From contig NZ_CP130630.1 of assembly GCF_030551255.1 (NCBI RefSeq), positions 5,437,501 through 5,501,500 of the forward strand: a stretch of DNA of 64,000 nt, written 5' to 3'. Of this stretch, positions 22,462 through 31,699 are shown piece after piece. Position 1 is the stretch's first letter, and each line of letters begins with the position of its first letter. A program made the translations under genes and the position numbers. This stretch comes from Streptomyces sp. NL15-2K (GTDB taxonomy: Bacteria; Actinomycetota; Actinomycetes; Streptomycetales; Streptomycetaceae). The notes under the pieces were generated by a model. The model was not told the DNA's origin, searched no databases, and saw only the letters and a list, made by a program, of their open reading frames with translations.

Positions 22462-24561
22462 TCAAGCGAACGCGTTCCCTCCCCCAGAAGCCAGTGCCCC
22501 CCTCTGGGGTCTGATTCCCGCCGGTACCGCCCGCTGGCGGGCCGGTGTTCCTGTCCAGCAGGTGCCTCTGCGGGCCAGGAGGCGGCCCAGCCACAGTTCC
22601 AGGGAGACCAGGTCCGCCAGGCCGTCCAGGGGCAGGGGTTCGCCCTCTGCCGCCGCGCGGAGGGCCTTGCGGACCACTCGGGCCTCCACCAGGCCCGCCT
22701 GCGCGAGCAGCGGCGTGCCGAAGAGGTCGATCAGGGAGTCGGCGGCCACCCGTAGGCCCGTGCGGGCGGCGGCTGCCGAGGACGCGTGGGACGGGGCGCC
22801 CCAGCCGGGCGGGAGGTCGGCGACGCCGGCGCCCTCCAGGACCGTGCGGAGGATCGCCGCCCGTGCGCCCGGCTTGACCCGCAGCGCCTCCGGCAGGGCG
22901 CGGCAGGCGCGGACGACCTGGTTGTCGAGGAACGGCGTGTGCAGGCGCTGGAAGCGGATCTCGGCGGCCTGCTCCAGCACGCGCAGGTCCGCCGCGTGCC
23001 GGGCCAGGGCCGCCCGCGCGCGGAAGTCGCCGGGGCGTTGGCCGGGGCCGACCCCGGAGCGGTGGGTGGCCCCCTGGAGGCGAACCGATACTTCAGCGAG
23101 TGCCTCGCCGGTCAGCCAGCGTGCGGCGGGGCCGGGTCTGGCCCAGGTGAGCGCGGCGAGGGAGGCCCCCACGGCGCCTCCGGGCTCGTCGAAGCGGCGC
23201 TGCATGAGGCGGTCGGCGAGGACTTCGAGGCCGCTGCGGTACGGGGTGCGGGACAGGCGCCGGGCGGCGCTGTACACGCGCGCGGGCACCAGCACCGAGC
23301 CGTCCTCTCGCGCCAGGGCGGCGACCGGGCGTACGAGGTGGCGGCGTTTGCGGTCCATCAGCAGGTCCGCCAGGCGGGCCGGGTGTGCGTCCAGGACCTG
23401 GCGGGCGCCGTAACCGGTGAAGTGGTCCGCGCTGCCTGAGGCGAGCCGCGCGCGGTGGCGGGCCGCTGTCACCAGGGACGGGCCGGGTTCGTCGGTCAGC
23501 GGGCCGTCCAGGTCGGCGTACGGGAGTGTCTCCTCGCCGCCGGCCACCACCACGTGGTGCAGGCGGGGGTTGGCCGCGAGTGTCCCGGCCCGTTCCACCT
23601 CGGCCTCCCGGCCGCCGACCACCAGGTCGTTGAAGGTGACCGCCAGCAGCCGCTCCCCCGCGCCCGTGCCGTGTCCCAGGACCGTGCCCGGCATGCCCGG
23701 GAGGCCGGCGGCGAGCAGGGCCAGGGTGGCGGAGGCCGGGCCGCCGGAGAGGTCCGCCCCGATGCCCGGAACCGGCATCCCGCGCGCGGCACGGCGTTCG
23801 GCCGGGCCCATGCCGGGGACCGGCCCGGGGTCGATGTCGGCGCCGGGGACGTGCCGAGGGGCCGACAGCCGGGCCCGGACCGCGTCGACCAGCGCGTCGC
23901 GCACCGCGTCGACCGCCCGGTCGGGGTCGGCGGAGGGCGCCGCCACCGCCAGCGAGGCGACCGGCTCGTACCCGGCGATCTCGCGGGCCCCGGTGCGCAG
24001 GATCAGCGCGTGCCCCGGCGGAATGCGCCGTACGCCGTCGTAGGGGGTGGAGTCGTGCAGCGCGGCCGGCACGTCGGGGGCGGCGAGCAGCGCGGCGAGG
24101 TGCCCGAAGTCGAGGTTGGCCTCGATGAGGTCGGCGAGGGGCAGCGCGGCCGTGGCGTAGGCCGTGCCCTGGGCCCAGGGGGTGTAGAACACCGGGCGGG
24201 CGCCGGAGAGATCGCCGCAGACGGTGATCCGGCGGCCCACCTGGACGACGGCCGTGTAACTTCCCGGCCAGGCCGTCAGATGCCGAAGTGCGCCCCCGCG
24301 CGCGGCGAACAGCCCGACCCGCAGCTCCTCGTCGGAGGCGCCGCAGATGCCGAGGACGGCGATCCGGGTCTGTGCGTCGGCCTTCACCACCCGCACTTCG
24401 TCGGGGCGCCAGTCGCCGACCGCCCACAGGGGGTCGGGATCGCCCCACAGCAGTTGGGAGCCCACCGGGTGCAGGGTCTCACCGTCGTGCCCGGTCGCCC
24501 CCGCCGAGCCGATCGCGGGGGCGCCCGCGGCGGTGCTGCTCCATCCCACCAACCACCGCAT
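22462..24561 (-). CDS. Asparagine-synthase-like protein without glutaminase Cys
   Basis: A 699-residue protein of the asparagine synthase B fold. The N-terminal half resembles the glutamine-hydrolysing domain but starts Met-Arg-Trp, lacking the catalytic Cys at position 2, so it should not release ammonia from glutamine. The C-terminal half has an adenylation PP-loop (GADLSGGPASATLALLAAG) like those of lasso-peptide cyclases and beta-lactam synthetases. No lasso precursor, leader peptidase or RRE gene is adjacent, and the protein seems to be a stand-alone streptomycete conserved gene. ATP-dependent amide formation is the likely chemistry; the substrate is unknown. Confidence 0.75.
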   Translation of the reverse strand: MRWLVGWSSTAAGAPAIGSAGATGHDGETLHPVGSQLLWGDPDPLWAVGDWRPDEVRVVKADAQTRIAVLGICGASDEELRVGLFAARGGALRHLTAWPGSYTAVVQVGRRITVCGDLSGARPVFYTPWAQGTAYATAALPLADLIEANLDFGHLAALLAAPDVPAALHDSTPYDGVRRIPPGHALILRTGAREIAGYEPVASLAVAAPSADPDRAVDAVRDALVDAVRARLSAPRHVPGADIDPGPVPGMGPAERRAARGMPVPGIGADLSGGPASATLALLAAGLPGMPGTVLGHGTGAGERLLAVTFNDLVVGGREAEVERAGTLAANPRLHHVVVAGGEETLPYADLDGPLTDEPGPSLVTAARHRARLASGSADHFTGYGARQVLDAHPARLADLLMDRKRRHLVRPVAALAREDGSVLVPARVYSAARRLSRTPYRSGLEVLADRLMQRRFDEPGGAVGASLAALTWARPGPAARWLTGEALAEVSVRLQGATHRSGVGPGQRPGDFRARAALARHAADLRVLEQAAEIRFQRLHTPFLDNQVVRACRALPEALRVKPGARAAILRTVLEGAGVADLPPGWGAPSHASSAAAARTGLRVAADSLIDLFGTPLLAQAGLVEARVVRKALRAAAEGEPLPLDGLADLVSLELWLGRLLARRGTCWTGTPARQRAVPAGIRPQRGALASGGGNAFA

Positions 24562-25312
24562 CGACGCCTCCACAGGCTGTGGACAACCAGTGCACCGTTC
24601 GAACCGGTCACCATGCTGCCATGAAGGACGCGCACCGGAGGGGCAGCGGAGCCGCTTGTGCTCCCGGGAATGCGCCCCGGCGGATACTCCCCCACCGCTC
24701 CCTCCTCGTGTCGAACACCCGGGCGAGGCAAGGAGATCGAGGGTGGAGGGGAGGATGATCGAGAGAGACCGGCAGGGCGACTGCGACGCGAATGCGCCCC
24801 CGATACGCTCCCCAAAAACACCGAACGCGCCCTCAAGTGCCGTGGTAGAAGGGCTGATGCCCTTGACAAGGAGGGGTCGATTTTCGGCCAAATCGGCGTA
24901 GCCGGAGCGGCCTTGACCCACGCTCCGCACACGCTCCGTACAGGCTCCACCCACCACTCGGCGACGCGTCAGCCCGGGAGACGTCAGTTCGCCCCCCGGG
25001 CCGGTCCGCCGCCCGCGGGGATGGAGGCGGCGGCATCCCCCAGCCCACTGGATCCAGTACAGCGGGCCGACCCACGCACGAGCCATGGAACCGCTTCCCC
25101 GGTGGCCGGAGAAGAGCGCACGGACGGGCGCACGGCCACACAGCGGGAGCACGCCGCAACTCCCTGTGTCTGAGCCGCACTTCAGTACGGACCACAATCC
25201 CGCCATCCGGAAGAATGCCCCTTAACGCTTGGGATGCGGCGAACTACGCTGGGTTTACGAATGCCGCGTGGTTATGCCAGCGCGGCAGCCGTCTGTGTCG
25301 AGGGGTGGCGCA
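24562..25312. other. Divergent intergenic region, no gene seen
   Basis: A 751-base gap between the divergent asparagine-synthase-like and TPR-regulator genes. Open frames here have codon usage unlike the neighbours and no recognisable motif. GC content is lower than in flanking genes. The only clear signal is the promoter at 25222-25250 for the rightward gene. Confidence 0.5.
25222..25250 (+). promoter_or_regulatory. Promoter of the TPR regulator gene
   Basis: TTAACG (25222-25227), a 17-base spacer, and TACGCT (25245-25250) form a fair vegetative promoter 63 bases before the ATG at 25313. Confidence 0.5.
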
Positions 25313-26737
25313 ATGTCCAGGGAGCAACGCGGGCCGAACGAAAAACTCGGCGCCGTTCTCGCCCTCGCGGGAATCAGCAACGCAGGACTCGCGCGACGCG
25401 TCAACGATCTTGGCGCTCAACGCGGGTTGACTCTTCGCTACGACAAGACCTCGGTGGCCCGCTGGGTCTCCAAGGGCATGGTGCCGCAGGGCGCCGCACC
25501 GCACCTCATCGCCGCCGCGATCGGCCAGAAGCTCGGCCGCCCGGTGCCGCTCCACGAGATCGGCCTGGCGGACGCGGATCCCGCACCGGAAGTGGGCCTC
25601 GCCTTCCCCAGAGACGTCGGACAGGCGGTGAAGTCGGCGACGGAGCTGTACCGACTCGACCTCGCCGGACGCCGCGCCGGCTCCGGCGGCATCTGGCAGT
25701 CCCTGGCCGGTTCGTTCGCCGTGAGCGCATACGCAACGCCTGCCTCTCGGTGGCTGATAACCCCGGCCGACAGCTCGGTCGCGCGCGAGGTGAACCCCGC
25801 CGAGGGCTCCGGCGCACCGCTCAAAGTCGGCCACAGTGATGTGCAGAAGCTGCGGGAGGCAGCCGAGGACGCCAGGCGCTGGGACTCCAAGTACGGAGGC
25901 GGCGACTGGCGTTCGTCCATGGTCCCCGAGTGCCTGAGAGTGGAGGCGGCACCGCTGCTGCTCGGCTCGTACTCGGACGAGGTGGGCCGGGCGTTGTTCG
26001 GCGCCTCGGCCGAGCTGACCCGCCTCGCCGGGTGGATGGCCTTCGACACCGGCCAGCAGGAGGCCGCACAGCGGTACTACATCCAGGCGCTGCGCCTCGC
26101 GCGCGCGGCGGCCGACGTCCCCCTCGGCGGGTACGTCCTGGCCTCCATGTCCCTCCAGGCGACCTACCGCGGCTTCGGCGACGAGGGCGTCGACCTCGCC
26201 CAGGCCGCCCTGGAACGCAACCGGGGCCTGGCGACCGCCCGCACCATGAGCTTCTTCCGCCTGGTCGAGGCACGCGCACACGCGCGCGCGAATGACGCCC
26301 AGGCGGCCGGCGCGGCCCTGAAGGCGGCCGAGGGCTGGCTGGAGCGGGCCCGCGAGGGCGACAACGACCCGTCCTGGCTCGGCTTCTACTCCTACGACCG
26401 TTTCGCCGCGGACGCCGCGGAGTGCTACCGCGATCTGAAGGCACCTCGCCAGGTGCGCCGGTTCACCGAGCAGGCGCTGTCGAAGCCGACGGAGGAGTTC
26501 GTACGCTCGCACGGGCTGCGACTCGTCGTGTCGGCCGTCGCCGAGCTGGAGTCCGGCAATCTCGATGCGGCATGCGAGCAGGGGGTGCGGGCGGTGGAGG
26601 TCGCGGGGCGCATCTCGTCCGCGCGTACCACCGAGTATGTGAAGGATCTGCTGCACCGGCTGGAGCCGTACGGGGATGAACCGCGGGTGGTGGAGCTGCG
26701 GGAGCGGGCTCGGCCGTTGCTGGTGACTCCCGCGTAA
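25313..26737 (+). CDS. NsdA-like TPR/helix-turn-helix regulator
   Basis: A 474-residue protein without a known enzymatic motif. The first about 70 residues look like a divergent helix-turn-helix ([16 protein letters not shown], then [13 protein letters not shown]). The rest is helical with repeated Ala-rich pairs ([27 protein letters not shown]) typical of TPR repeats. This layout matches the streptomycete family that includes NsdA, a negative regulator of sporulation and antibiotic production, though this is not clearly NsdA itself. The ATG at 25313 has AGGGG upstream and begins the conserved region; the longer frame from 25229 crosses the promoter. Confidence 0.8.
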   Translation: MSREQRGPNEKLGAVLALAGISNAGLARRVNDLGAQRGLTLRYDKTSVARWVSKGMVPQGAAPHLIAAAIGQKLGRPVPLHEIGLADADPAPEVGLAFPRDVGQAVKSATELYRLDLAGRRAGSGGIWQSLAGSFAVSAYATPASRWLITPADSSVAREVNPAEGSGAPLKVGHSDVQKLREAAEDARRWDSKYGGGDWRSSMVPECLRVEAAPLLLGSYSDEVGRALFGASAELTRLAGWMAFDTGQQEAAQRYYIQALRLARAAADVPLGGYVLASMSLQATYRGFGDEGVDLAQAALERNRGLATARTMSFFRLVEARAHARANDAQAAGAALKAAEGWLERAREGDNDPSWLGFYSYDRFAADAAECYRDLKAPRQVRRFTEQALSKPTEEFVRSHGLRLVVSAVAELESGNLDAACEQGVRAVEVAGRISSARTTEYVKDLLHRLEPYGDEPRVVELRERARPLLVTPA

Positions 26738-26838
26738 GCGCTCCGCTTGGGGCGCGGGGTCGGGACGCGTCTGCCTGGCTCCGCGTTTGAAAGGGCTGTC
26801 AGTGGCGCAGTGCACTATCGAGGTGGGAGGTGGTGCAG

Positions 26839-28059
26839 GTGGCGTCGCGGGTGTCGGGGGTCTCGTACGACTGTGACGTGCTCGTGGTCGGTGGTGGGAT
26901 CGTGGGGCTGGCCACCGCGTATGCGATCACGCGGGCCGCGCCGGGCACGCGGGTGACGGTGCTGGAGAAGGAGCGGGGGCCGGCCCGGCACCAGACGGGG
27001 CGCAACAGCGGGGTGATCCACAGCGGGATCTACTACCGGCCCGGCTCGCTCAAGGCGCGGTATGCCGTGAAGGGCGCCGCCGAGATGATCAAGTTCTGCG
27101 CGGAGTACGACATCCCGCACGCCGTCACCGGCAAGCTGATCGTCGCGACACAGCGGGAGGAGCTGCCGCGACTGCACGCGCTGGTGCAGCGCGGGCGGGA
27201 GAACGGGATTGCGGTACGGGAGCTGGGCGCGGCCCAGATCGCGGAGTACGAGCCGGAGGTGCGGGGGCCGGCGGCCATACACGTCGGGACGACCGGGGTG
27301 TGCGACTTCGTGGGGGTCGCCCGGCAGCTGGGCGTGGCTTCGGGGGCGGAGATCCGGTACGGGGCGGAGGTGGTGCGGATCGACCGGCGGGCGGGGCTCG
27401 GGGTCGCCGTGCTCACCGGGGGCGGGGACGTCGTACGCGCGCGCGTGCTCGTGAACTGTGCCGGGCTGTACTGCGACGAGATCGCTCGGATGACCGGGGA
27501 CGAGCCGGGGATGCGGATCGTGCCGTTCCGGGGGGAGTACTACTCGCTGGCGCGGCCCGAGCTGGTGCGGGGGCTGGTGTATCCGGTGCCGGATCCGGCG
27601 TTTCCGTTCCTCGGGGTGCATCTCACGCGCGGGATCGACGGGGGCGTGCACGTCGGGCCGAACGCGGTGCCGGCGCTGGCGCGGGAGGGATACGGGTGGG
27701 GTGTGGTGCGGCCGCGGGAGCTGGGGGTGACGCTGGCGTGGCCGGGGGCGTGGCGGATCGCTCGGCGGCACTGGCGGTACGGGGCGGGGGAGCTGCGGCG
27801 GTCGGTGTCGAAGGGGGCGTTCGTCGGGGCGGTGCGGAGGTTGCTGCCCGGGGTCGAGGAGGGGGATCTGGTGCCGGCCGCGGCGGGGGTGCGGGCGCAG
27901 GCGGTGTTGCGGGACGGGACGTTGGTGGACGACTTTCTGATTCGGGAGGGGGAGCGGGCGGTGCATGTGCTGAACGCGCCTTCACCTGCGGCGACGGCTT
28001 CGCTGCCGATCGGGCGGGAGGTGGCTCGGCGGGCGTTGGCGGTGCTGGGCGCGGTGTGA
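26839..28059 (+). CDS. lhgO: L-2-hydroxyglutarate oxidase, FAD-dependent
   Basis: A roughly 406-residue DAO-family flavoprotein. The N-terminal FAD fold is clear (VLVVGGGIVGLATAYAI), with RHQTGRNSGVIHSGIYY, the family block that contacts flavin and substrate. The C-terminal end has APSPAATASLPIG. LhgO oxidises L-2-hydroxyglutarate to 2-oxoglutarate at the membrane, passing electrons to quinone or oxygen, a repair role for a side product of central metabolism. The start region has four close GTG codons; 26839 is preferred since GGGAGG ends eight bases before it. Its stop codon lies in the first unit of a 26-base tandem repeat. Confidence 0.88.
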   Translation: MASRVSGVSYDCDVLVVGGGIVGLATAYAITRAAPGTRVTVLEKERGPARHQTGRNSGVIHSGIYYRPGSLKARYAVKGAAEMIKFCAEYDIPHAVTGKLIVATQREELPRLHALVQRGRENGIAVRELGAAQIAEYEPEVRGPAAIHVGTTGVCDFVGVARQLGVASGAEIRYGAEVVRIDRRAGLGVAVLTGGGDVVRARVLVNCAGLYCDEIARMTGDEPGMRIVPFRGEYYSLARPELVRGLVYPVPDPAFPFLGVHLTRGIDGGVHVGPNAVPALAREGYGWGVVRPRELGVTLAWPGAWRIARRHWRYGAGELRRSVSKGAFVGAVRRLLPGVEEGDLVPAAAGVRAQAVLRDGTLVDDFLIREGERAVHVLNAPSPAATASLPIGREVARRALAVLGAV

Positions 28060-28124
28060 GGGGCGGGTGTCTGGGCGCGGTGTGAGGGGCGGGTGTCTGG
28101 GCACGGTGTGAGGGGCGGGTGTCG
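28047..28124. repeat. Three tandem copies of a 26-bp unit
   Basis: Units begin at 28047, 28073 and 28099; the third differs by one base near its start and one at its end. The lhgO stop codon lies in the first copy, so the array probably arose by slippage from the gene end. Confidence 0.9.
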
Positions 28125-28208
28125 GAGGTTCGAGAGGTGAACCACACCCCGGGCCGACTCCGTCGGCCCCACCGAAGGCCGGGTGCCCCTACTAAAATCG
28201 ACCTCACT

Positions 28209-29045
28209 GTGTCTGACTACCTCCACACCCCCGAAACCCCCTCCGCCCCCCACGTCCGGGCCAAGGGCGAGCCCCGTTTCCCGGACGGCCCCCAGGCCGA
28301 TCCCGCCGGGTCGCACTTCGAGCGGCGGATTCGGAGTTTTCAGCCGCGGCGGAGTCGGGTGACGGCCGGGCAGGCGGACGCGTTGCAGCGGTTGTGGCCC
28401 AAGTGGGGGCTCGACATCGACGGGCAGCGCGTCATCGATCTCGGTGAGCTGTTCGGGAACGGCAATCCCGTCGTGCTCGAGATCGGGTTCGGGATGGGAG
28501 AGGCCACGGCCCGGATGGCCGCCGCCGATCCGGACACCAACATCCTCGCCGTGGACGTGCACACCCCGGGGCAGGGCAATCTGCTCGGTCTCGCCGACAC
28601 GAACAGGCTGTCCAACATCCGCGTGGCCAACGGGGACGCGATCATCCTGCTGCGCGAGATGCTCAGGCCCGACGCCCTCGACGGCCTGCGCGTGTACTTC
28701 CCCGACCCCTGGCCGAAGAAGCGGCACCACAAGCGGCGGCTGATCCAGCCGGAGTTCCTCACGCTCGCCGCGACTCGGCTCAGGCCGGGTGCGCTCGTGC
28801 ACTGCGCGACCGACTGGGAGCCGTACGCGGAGCAGATGATCGAGGTGCTCACGGCGCACCCCGACTTCGAGAACACGCAGCCGGGCGGCGGTTTCGCGCC
28901 ACGTCCGGCCTTCCGGCCGCTGACCCGTTTCGAGGGGCAGGGACTGGACAAGGGACATGTCGTGAACGACCTGCTCTTCCGCCGCGTACAGCACGAGGAC
29001 CAGCAAGAGAGCCGACAAGAGAACCGGCATCAGAACCGGCAGTAG
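28209..29045 (+). CDS. trmB: tRNA (guanine-N7-)-methyltransferase
   Basis: A 278-residue SAM-dependent enzyme that methylates N7 of G46 in tRNA variable loops. The SAM site is LEIGFGMGEATARMA, and the hallmark TrmB motif YFPDPWPKKRHHKRRL is complete. About 80 extra N-terminal residues precede the catalytic domain, common in actinobacteria, and a Gln/Asn/Arg-rich tail (about 20 residues) ends the protein. GTG 28209 begins the sequence that looks like protein; the open frame further upstream is low-complexity. Confidence 0.93.
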   Translation: MSDYLHTPETPSAPHVRAKGEPRFPDGPQADPAGSHFERRIRSFQPRRSRVTAGQADALQRLWPKWGLDIDGQRVIDLGELFGNGNPVVLEIGFGMGEATARMAAADPDTNILAVDVHTPGQGNLLGLADTNRLSNIRVANGDAIILLREMLRPDALDGLRVYFPDPWPKKRHHKRRLIQPEFLTLAATRLRPGALVHCATDWEPYAEQMIEVLTAHPDFENTQPGGGFAPRPAFRPLTRFEGQGLDKGHVVNDLLFRRVQHEDQQESRQENRHQNRQ

Positions 29046-29155
29046 AACCGGCCGGAAAGCCCGCACGAAAGCCGGCTCGAAGACCATCCCCCCACCGGCG
29101 CCTGAGCCGCCTCACGCTCCTGCGGCGGCGCCACTGCCTCGTTAGGGTCAATGCC

Positions 29156-30490
29156 GTGGCCACCTGTCCCCCGTACCCGACGCACCCCAGTGATCCCGCC
29201 GGCGGCGCACTGCGGCACGCGCACTGGTGGCAGAAGAGGTGGGTGCGTTACGGCGCGCTGATCACCCTCCTCACGCTCTCCGGGCTCGTCATCCTCGCCC
29301 TCGTCCGCGAACAGACCGGCACCGAGGGTTTCCTGGTGGGGCTCGGGCTCGCGGTGCTGCCGGTGCCGCTGCTCATAGCCGCCTTCCGGTGGCTGGACCG
29401 GGTGGAGCCCGGCCCCTGGCGGAATCTGCTGTTCGCCTTCGCCTGGGGCGCCTGCGCGGCGGCGCTGATCGCGATCGTCGCCAACAGCTTCGCCACCAGA
29501 TGGATAGCGACGGCGACCGCCGACCCCTCCAGCGCGGACACCATCGGGGCGACCGTCATAGCGCCCGTCGTGGAGGAGTGCGCGAAGGCGGCCGCCGTCC
29601 TGCTCGTCTTCCTCTTCCGGCGCCGGGACTTCACCGGCATCGTCGACGGGGTGGTGATAGCCGGGGTCACCGCCACCGGCTTCGCGTTCACCGAGAACAT
29701 CCTCTACCTCGGTACCGCCTTCGGCACCGACCAGCTCACCGGCGACAGCGGGATCGTCTCCGTCACCGCGGCGACCTTCTTCGTGCGGATCATCATGTCG
29801 CCGTTCGCGCACCCGCTCTTCACCGTCCTCTCCGGCATCGGCTTCGGCATCGCCGCGCTGTCGGGCGACCGCCAGCCTGTGAGGCGGGTCCTGCTCCCGG
29901 TGTCCGGGCTGCTGCTCGCGATGGGCATGCACGCGATCTGGAACGGCTCGTCGACGTTCGGCGAGTACGGCTTCTTCGCCGTCTACGCGGCCCTCATGGT
30001 GCCTACGTTCGGGCTGCTGACCTGGCTGGTCATCTGGACCCGGCAGCGCGAGCTGAAGACCGTACGGGAGGAACTGCCCGCGTACACCGTGGCGGGCTGG
30101 CTGACCCCGGCCGAGCCGTACGCGCTCGGCTCGATGCGGGCCCGGCAGCTGGCCCGCGACTACGCCCGGCACCACGCCGGCCGGCCGGCGGCACGGGCGG
30201 TGGCGCAGTACGAGGCGTACGCGACCTCGCTGGCGTTCCTACGGCGTCGGGGGCGCCGTGGCCGCGCGGGCGCCGACTTCGTCGTACGGGAACGGGAGTT
30301 GCTGCACGAGCTGTGGCGGCGCCGGGAGGTGGCGCGTCCCGCCCTGGACCACGCGGCACGGGTGACGGCCCCGCCGGTGGCGGTGACCGCGCCGCCGTGG
30401 CCGGTGTACGGGGTGTACGGGTACGGGTATCCGGCGTCCCCGGCGTCCCCGGCGGTGCCGTATCCGGCCTACAACCCGTATCGGACCTGA
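29156..30490 (+). CDS. PrsW-family intramembrane protease
   Basis: A 444-residue membrane protein with about eight hydrophobic segments in its first 300 residues. The PrsW/CAAX-like glutamic signature is present: VVEECAKAAAVLLVFLF followed by DGVVIAG and GFAFTENILY. In Bacillus, PrsW cuts the anti-sigma factor RsiW at the membrane; in actinobacteria the substrate is mostly unknown. The C-terminal 100 residues are cytoplasmic, Arg-rich and end in Pro/Tyr repeats. GTG 29156 has AGGG upstream. The trmB stop lies 110 bases before. Confidence 0.88.
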   Translation: MATCPPYPTHPSDPAGGALRHAHWWQKRWVRYGALITLLTLSGLVILALVREQTGTEGFLVGLGLAVLPVPLLIAAFRWLDRVEPGPWRNLLFAFAWGACAAALIAIVANSFATRWIATATADPSSADTIGATVIAPVVEECAKAAAVLLVFLFRRRDFTGIVDGVVIAGVTATGFAFTENILYLGTAFGTDQLTGDSGIVSVTAATFFVRIIMSPFAHPLFTVLSGIGFGIAALSGDRQPVRRVLLPVSGLLLAMGMHAIWNGSSTFGEYGFFAVYAALMVPTFGLLTWLVIWTRQRELKTVREELPAYTVAGWLTPAEPYALGSMRARQLARDYARHHAGRPAARAVAQYEAYATSLAFLRRRGRRGRAGADFVVRERELLHELWRRREVARPALDHAARVTAPPVAVTAPPWPVYGVYGYGYPASPASPAVPYPAYNPYRT

Positions 30491-30671
30491 CCGATCACCG
30501 AAGGCTGCGGCGAACCACGGCACCGCCGGCTCCCGCCGTCGCGGCTGAACGCCGTCGCGGCGGAGAGAGGCGGCCGAGTGCGGAGGGCGGCCGGGGGCGG
30601 CCGGAGGCGGCCACCCGAAGCTCGAGCCGCCCAGTAGAACCCGCCCGCCCGGGAATCAGGCCGCCCGAGAA

Positions 30672-31616
30672 TCAGGCCGACGCCTCCGTCAAGCGGGCGA
30701 TCTCGGTCTCCGTCAGGTTCAGGTCCGCCACCCCCACCAGCGCGGGCAGCTGTTCCACCGTCCGCGCGGAAGCGATCGGGGCCGCCACCGTCGGCTGGGC
30801 GGCCAGCCACGCCAGGGCCACCGTGGCGACCGGAACGTCGTGGGCCTGGGCGATCTCGTCGAGGGCGGCGAGGACCTTTTGGCCGCGCTCGGTCTCGAGG
30901 TACTTGCCGGCGCCCTCGGCCCGTGGGCTGTCGACCGTCGTACCGGGGCGGTACTTGCCGGTGAGGAAGCCGGAGGCGAGCGCGTAGTACGGGACGGCGG
31001 CCAGGCCGGCGCGCTCGGCGAGGTCCCGCAGGTCGCTCTCGTAGGGGTCCCGCGAGACCAGGTTGTAGTGGGGCTGGAGGGCCACGTACCGCGCCAGGCC
31101 TTCGCGGTCGGAGAAGGCGAGGGACGCCTCCAGCCGCTCGGCGGAGATGTTGGACGCGGCGATGTGGCGCACCTTGCCCGACCGCACCAGCTCGTCGAGC
31201 GCGCCGATGATCTCCTCGACCGGCACGTCCGGCTGGTCGAAGTGGGTGTAGTAGAGGTCGATGTAGTCGGTGTCGAGGCGGCGCAGCGAGGCGTCGGCGG
31301 CGGCCTTGATGTTGGCGGCGGACAGGCCCCGGTACTCGGGGTGCTGGCTCACCTTGGTCGCGATCACCACGTCCGCGCGGTTGCCGCGGGCCTTGACCCA
31401 CTTGCCGAGGACGGTCTCGGACTCGCCGCCCTCGTTGCCGTCGACCCACGCCGAGTACGAGTCGGCCGTATCGACGAAGTTGCCGCCCGCGGCCGTGTAC
31501 GCGTCGAGCACGGCGAAGGAGGCCGCCTCGTCGGCGGTCCAGCCGAAGACGTTGCCGCCGAGGGAGAGCGGGAAGACTTCGAGGTCAGAGTTACCGAGCT
31601 TACGAAGGGAAGTCAT
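30672..31616 (-). CDS. Aldo/keto reductase
   Basis: A 314-residue NADPH-dependent reductase with the TIM-barrel AKR fold. The catalytic residues appear in order: Asp and Tyr in FVDTADSYSAW, Lys in VIATKVSQH and a His in IDLYYTHFDQPD. It belongs to the AKR11/12-like aldehyde or ketone reductases; the substrate is not deducible. ATG 31616 opens the MTSLRKLGNSDLEV start typical of the family and is preferred over the upstream in-frame ATG. It is probably a single-gene transcript. Confidence 0.9.
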   Translation of the reverse strand: MTSLRKLGNSDLEVFPLSLGGNVFGWTADEAASFAVLDAYTAAGGNFVDTADSYSAWVDGNEGGESETVLGKWVKARGNRADVVIATKVSQHPEYRGLSAANIKAAADASLRRLDTDYIDLYYTHFDQPDVPVEEIIGALDELVRSGKVRHIAASNISAERLEASLAFSDREGLARYVALQPHYNLVSRDPYESDLRDLAERAGLAAVPYYALASGFLTGKYRPGTTVDSPRAEGAGKYLETERGQKVLAALDEIAQAHDVPVATVALAWLAAQPTVAAPIASARTVEQLPALVGVADLNLTETEIARLTEASA

Positions 31617-31639
31617 GCTGTAGATCAACGACCACGGCG

Positions 31640-31663
31640 GAGCGCCTCATTCCAGAGGCGCTC
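31640..31663. terminator. Hairpin between aldo/keto reductase and M23 peptidase genes
   Basis: GAGCGCCTC and its complement separated by six bases form a nine-base stem downstream of the M23 gene and just upstream of the reductase start. There is no U-run, so it would be an I-shaped streptomycete terminator for the M23 transcript. Confidence 0.45.
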
Positions 31664-31699
31664 GCAAAAACCGCGTAAATCAACCGGGCTGACCGGATG

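Noticed and set aside
24658..25173. 171-codon frame in the divergent gap
   Set aside because: Composition and codon positions do not resemble the genes around it and no homology-like motif is visible.
22462..25312. Lasso peptide cluster around the asparagine-synthase-like gene
   Set aside because: No precursor, RRE protein or leader peptidase is adjacent.
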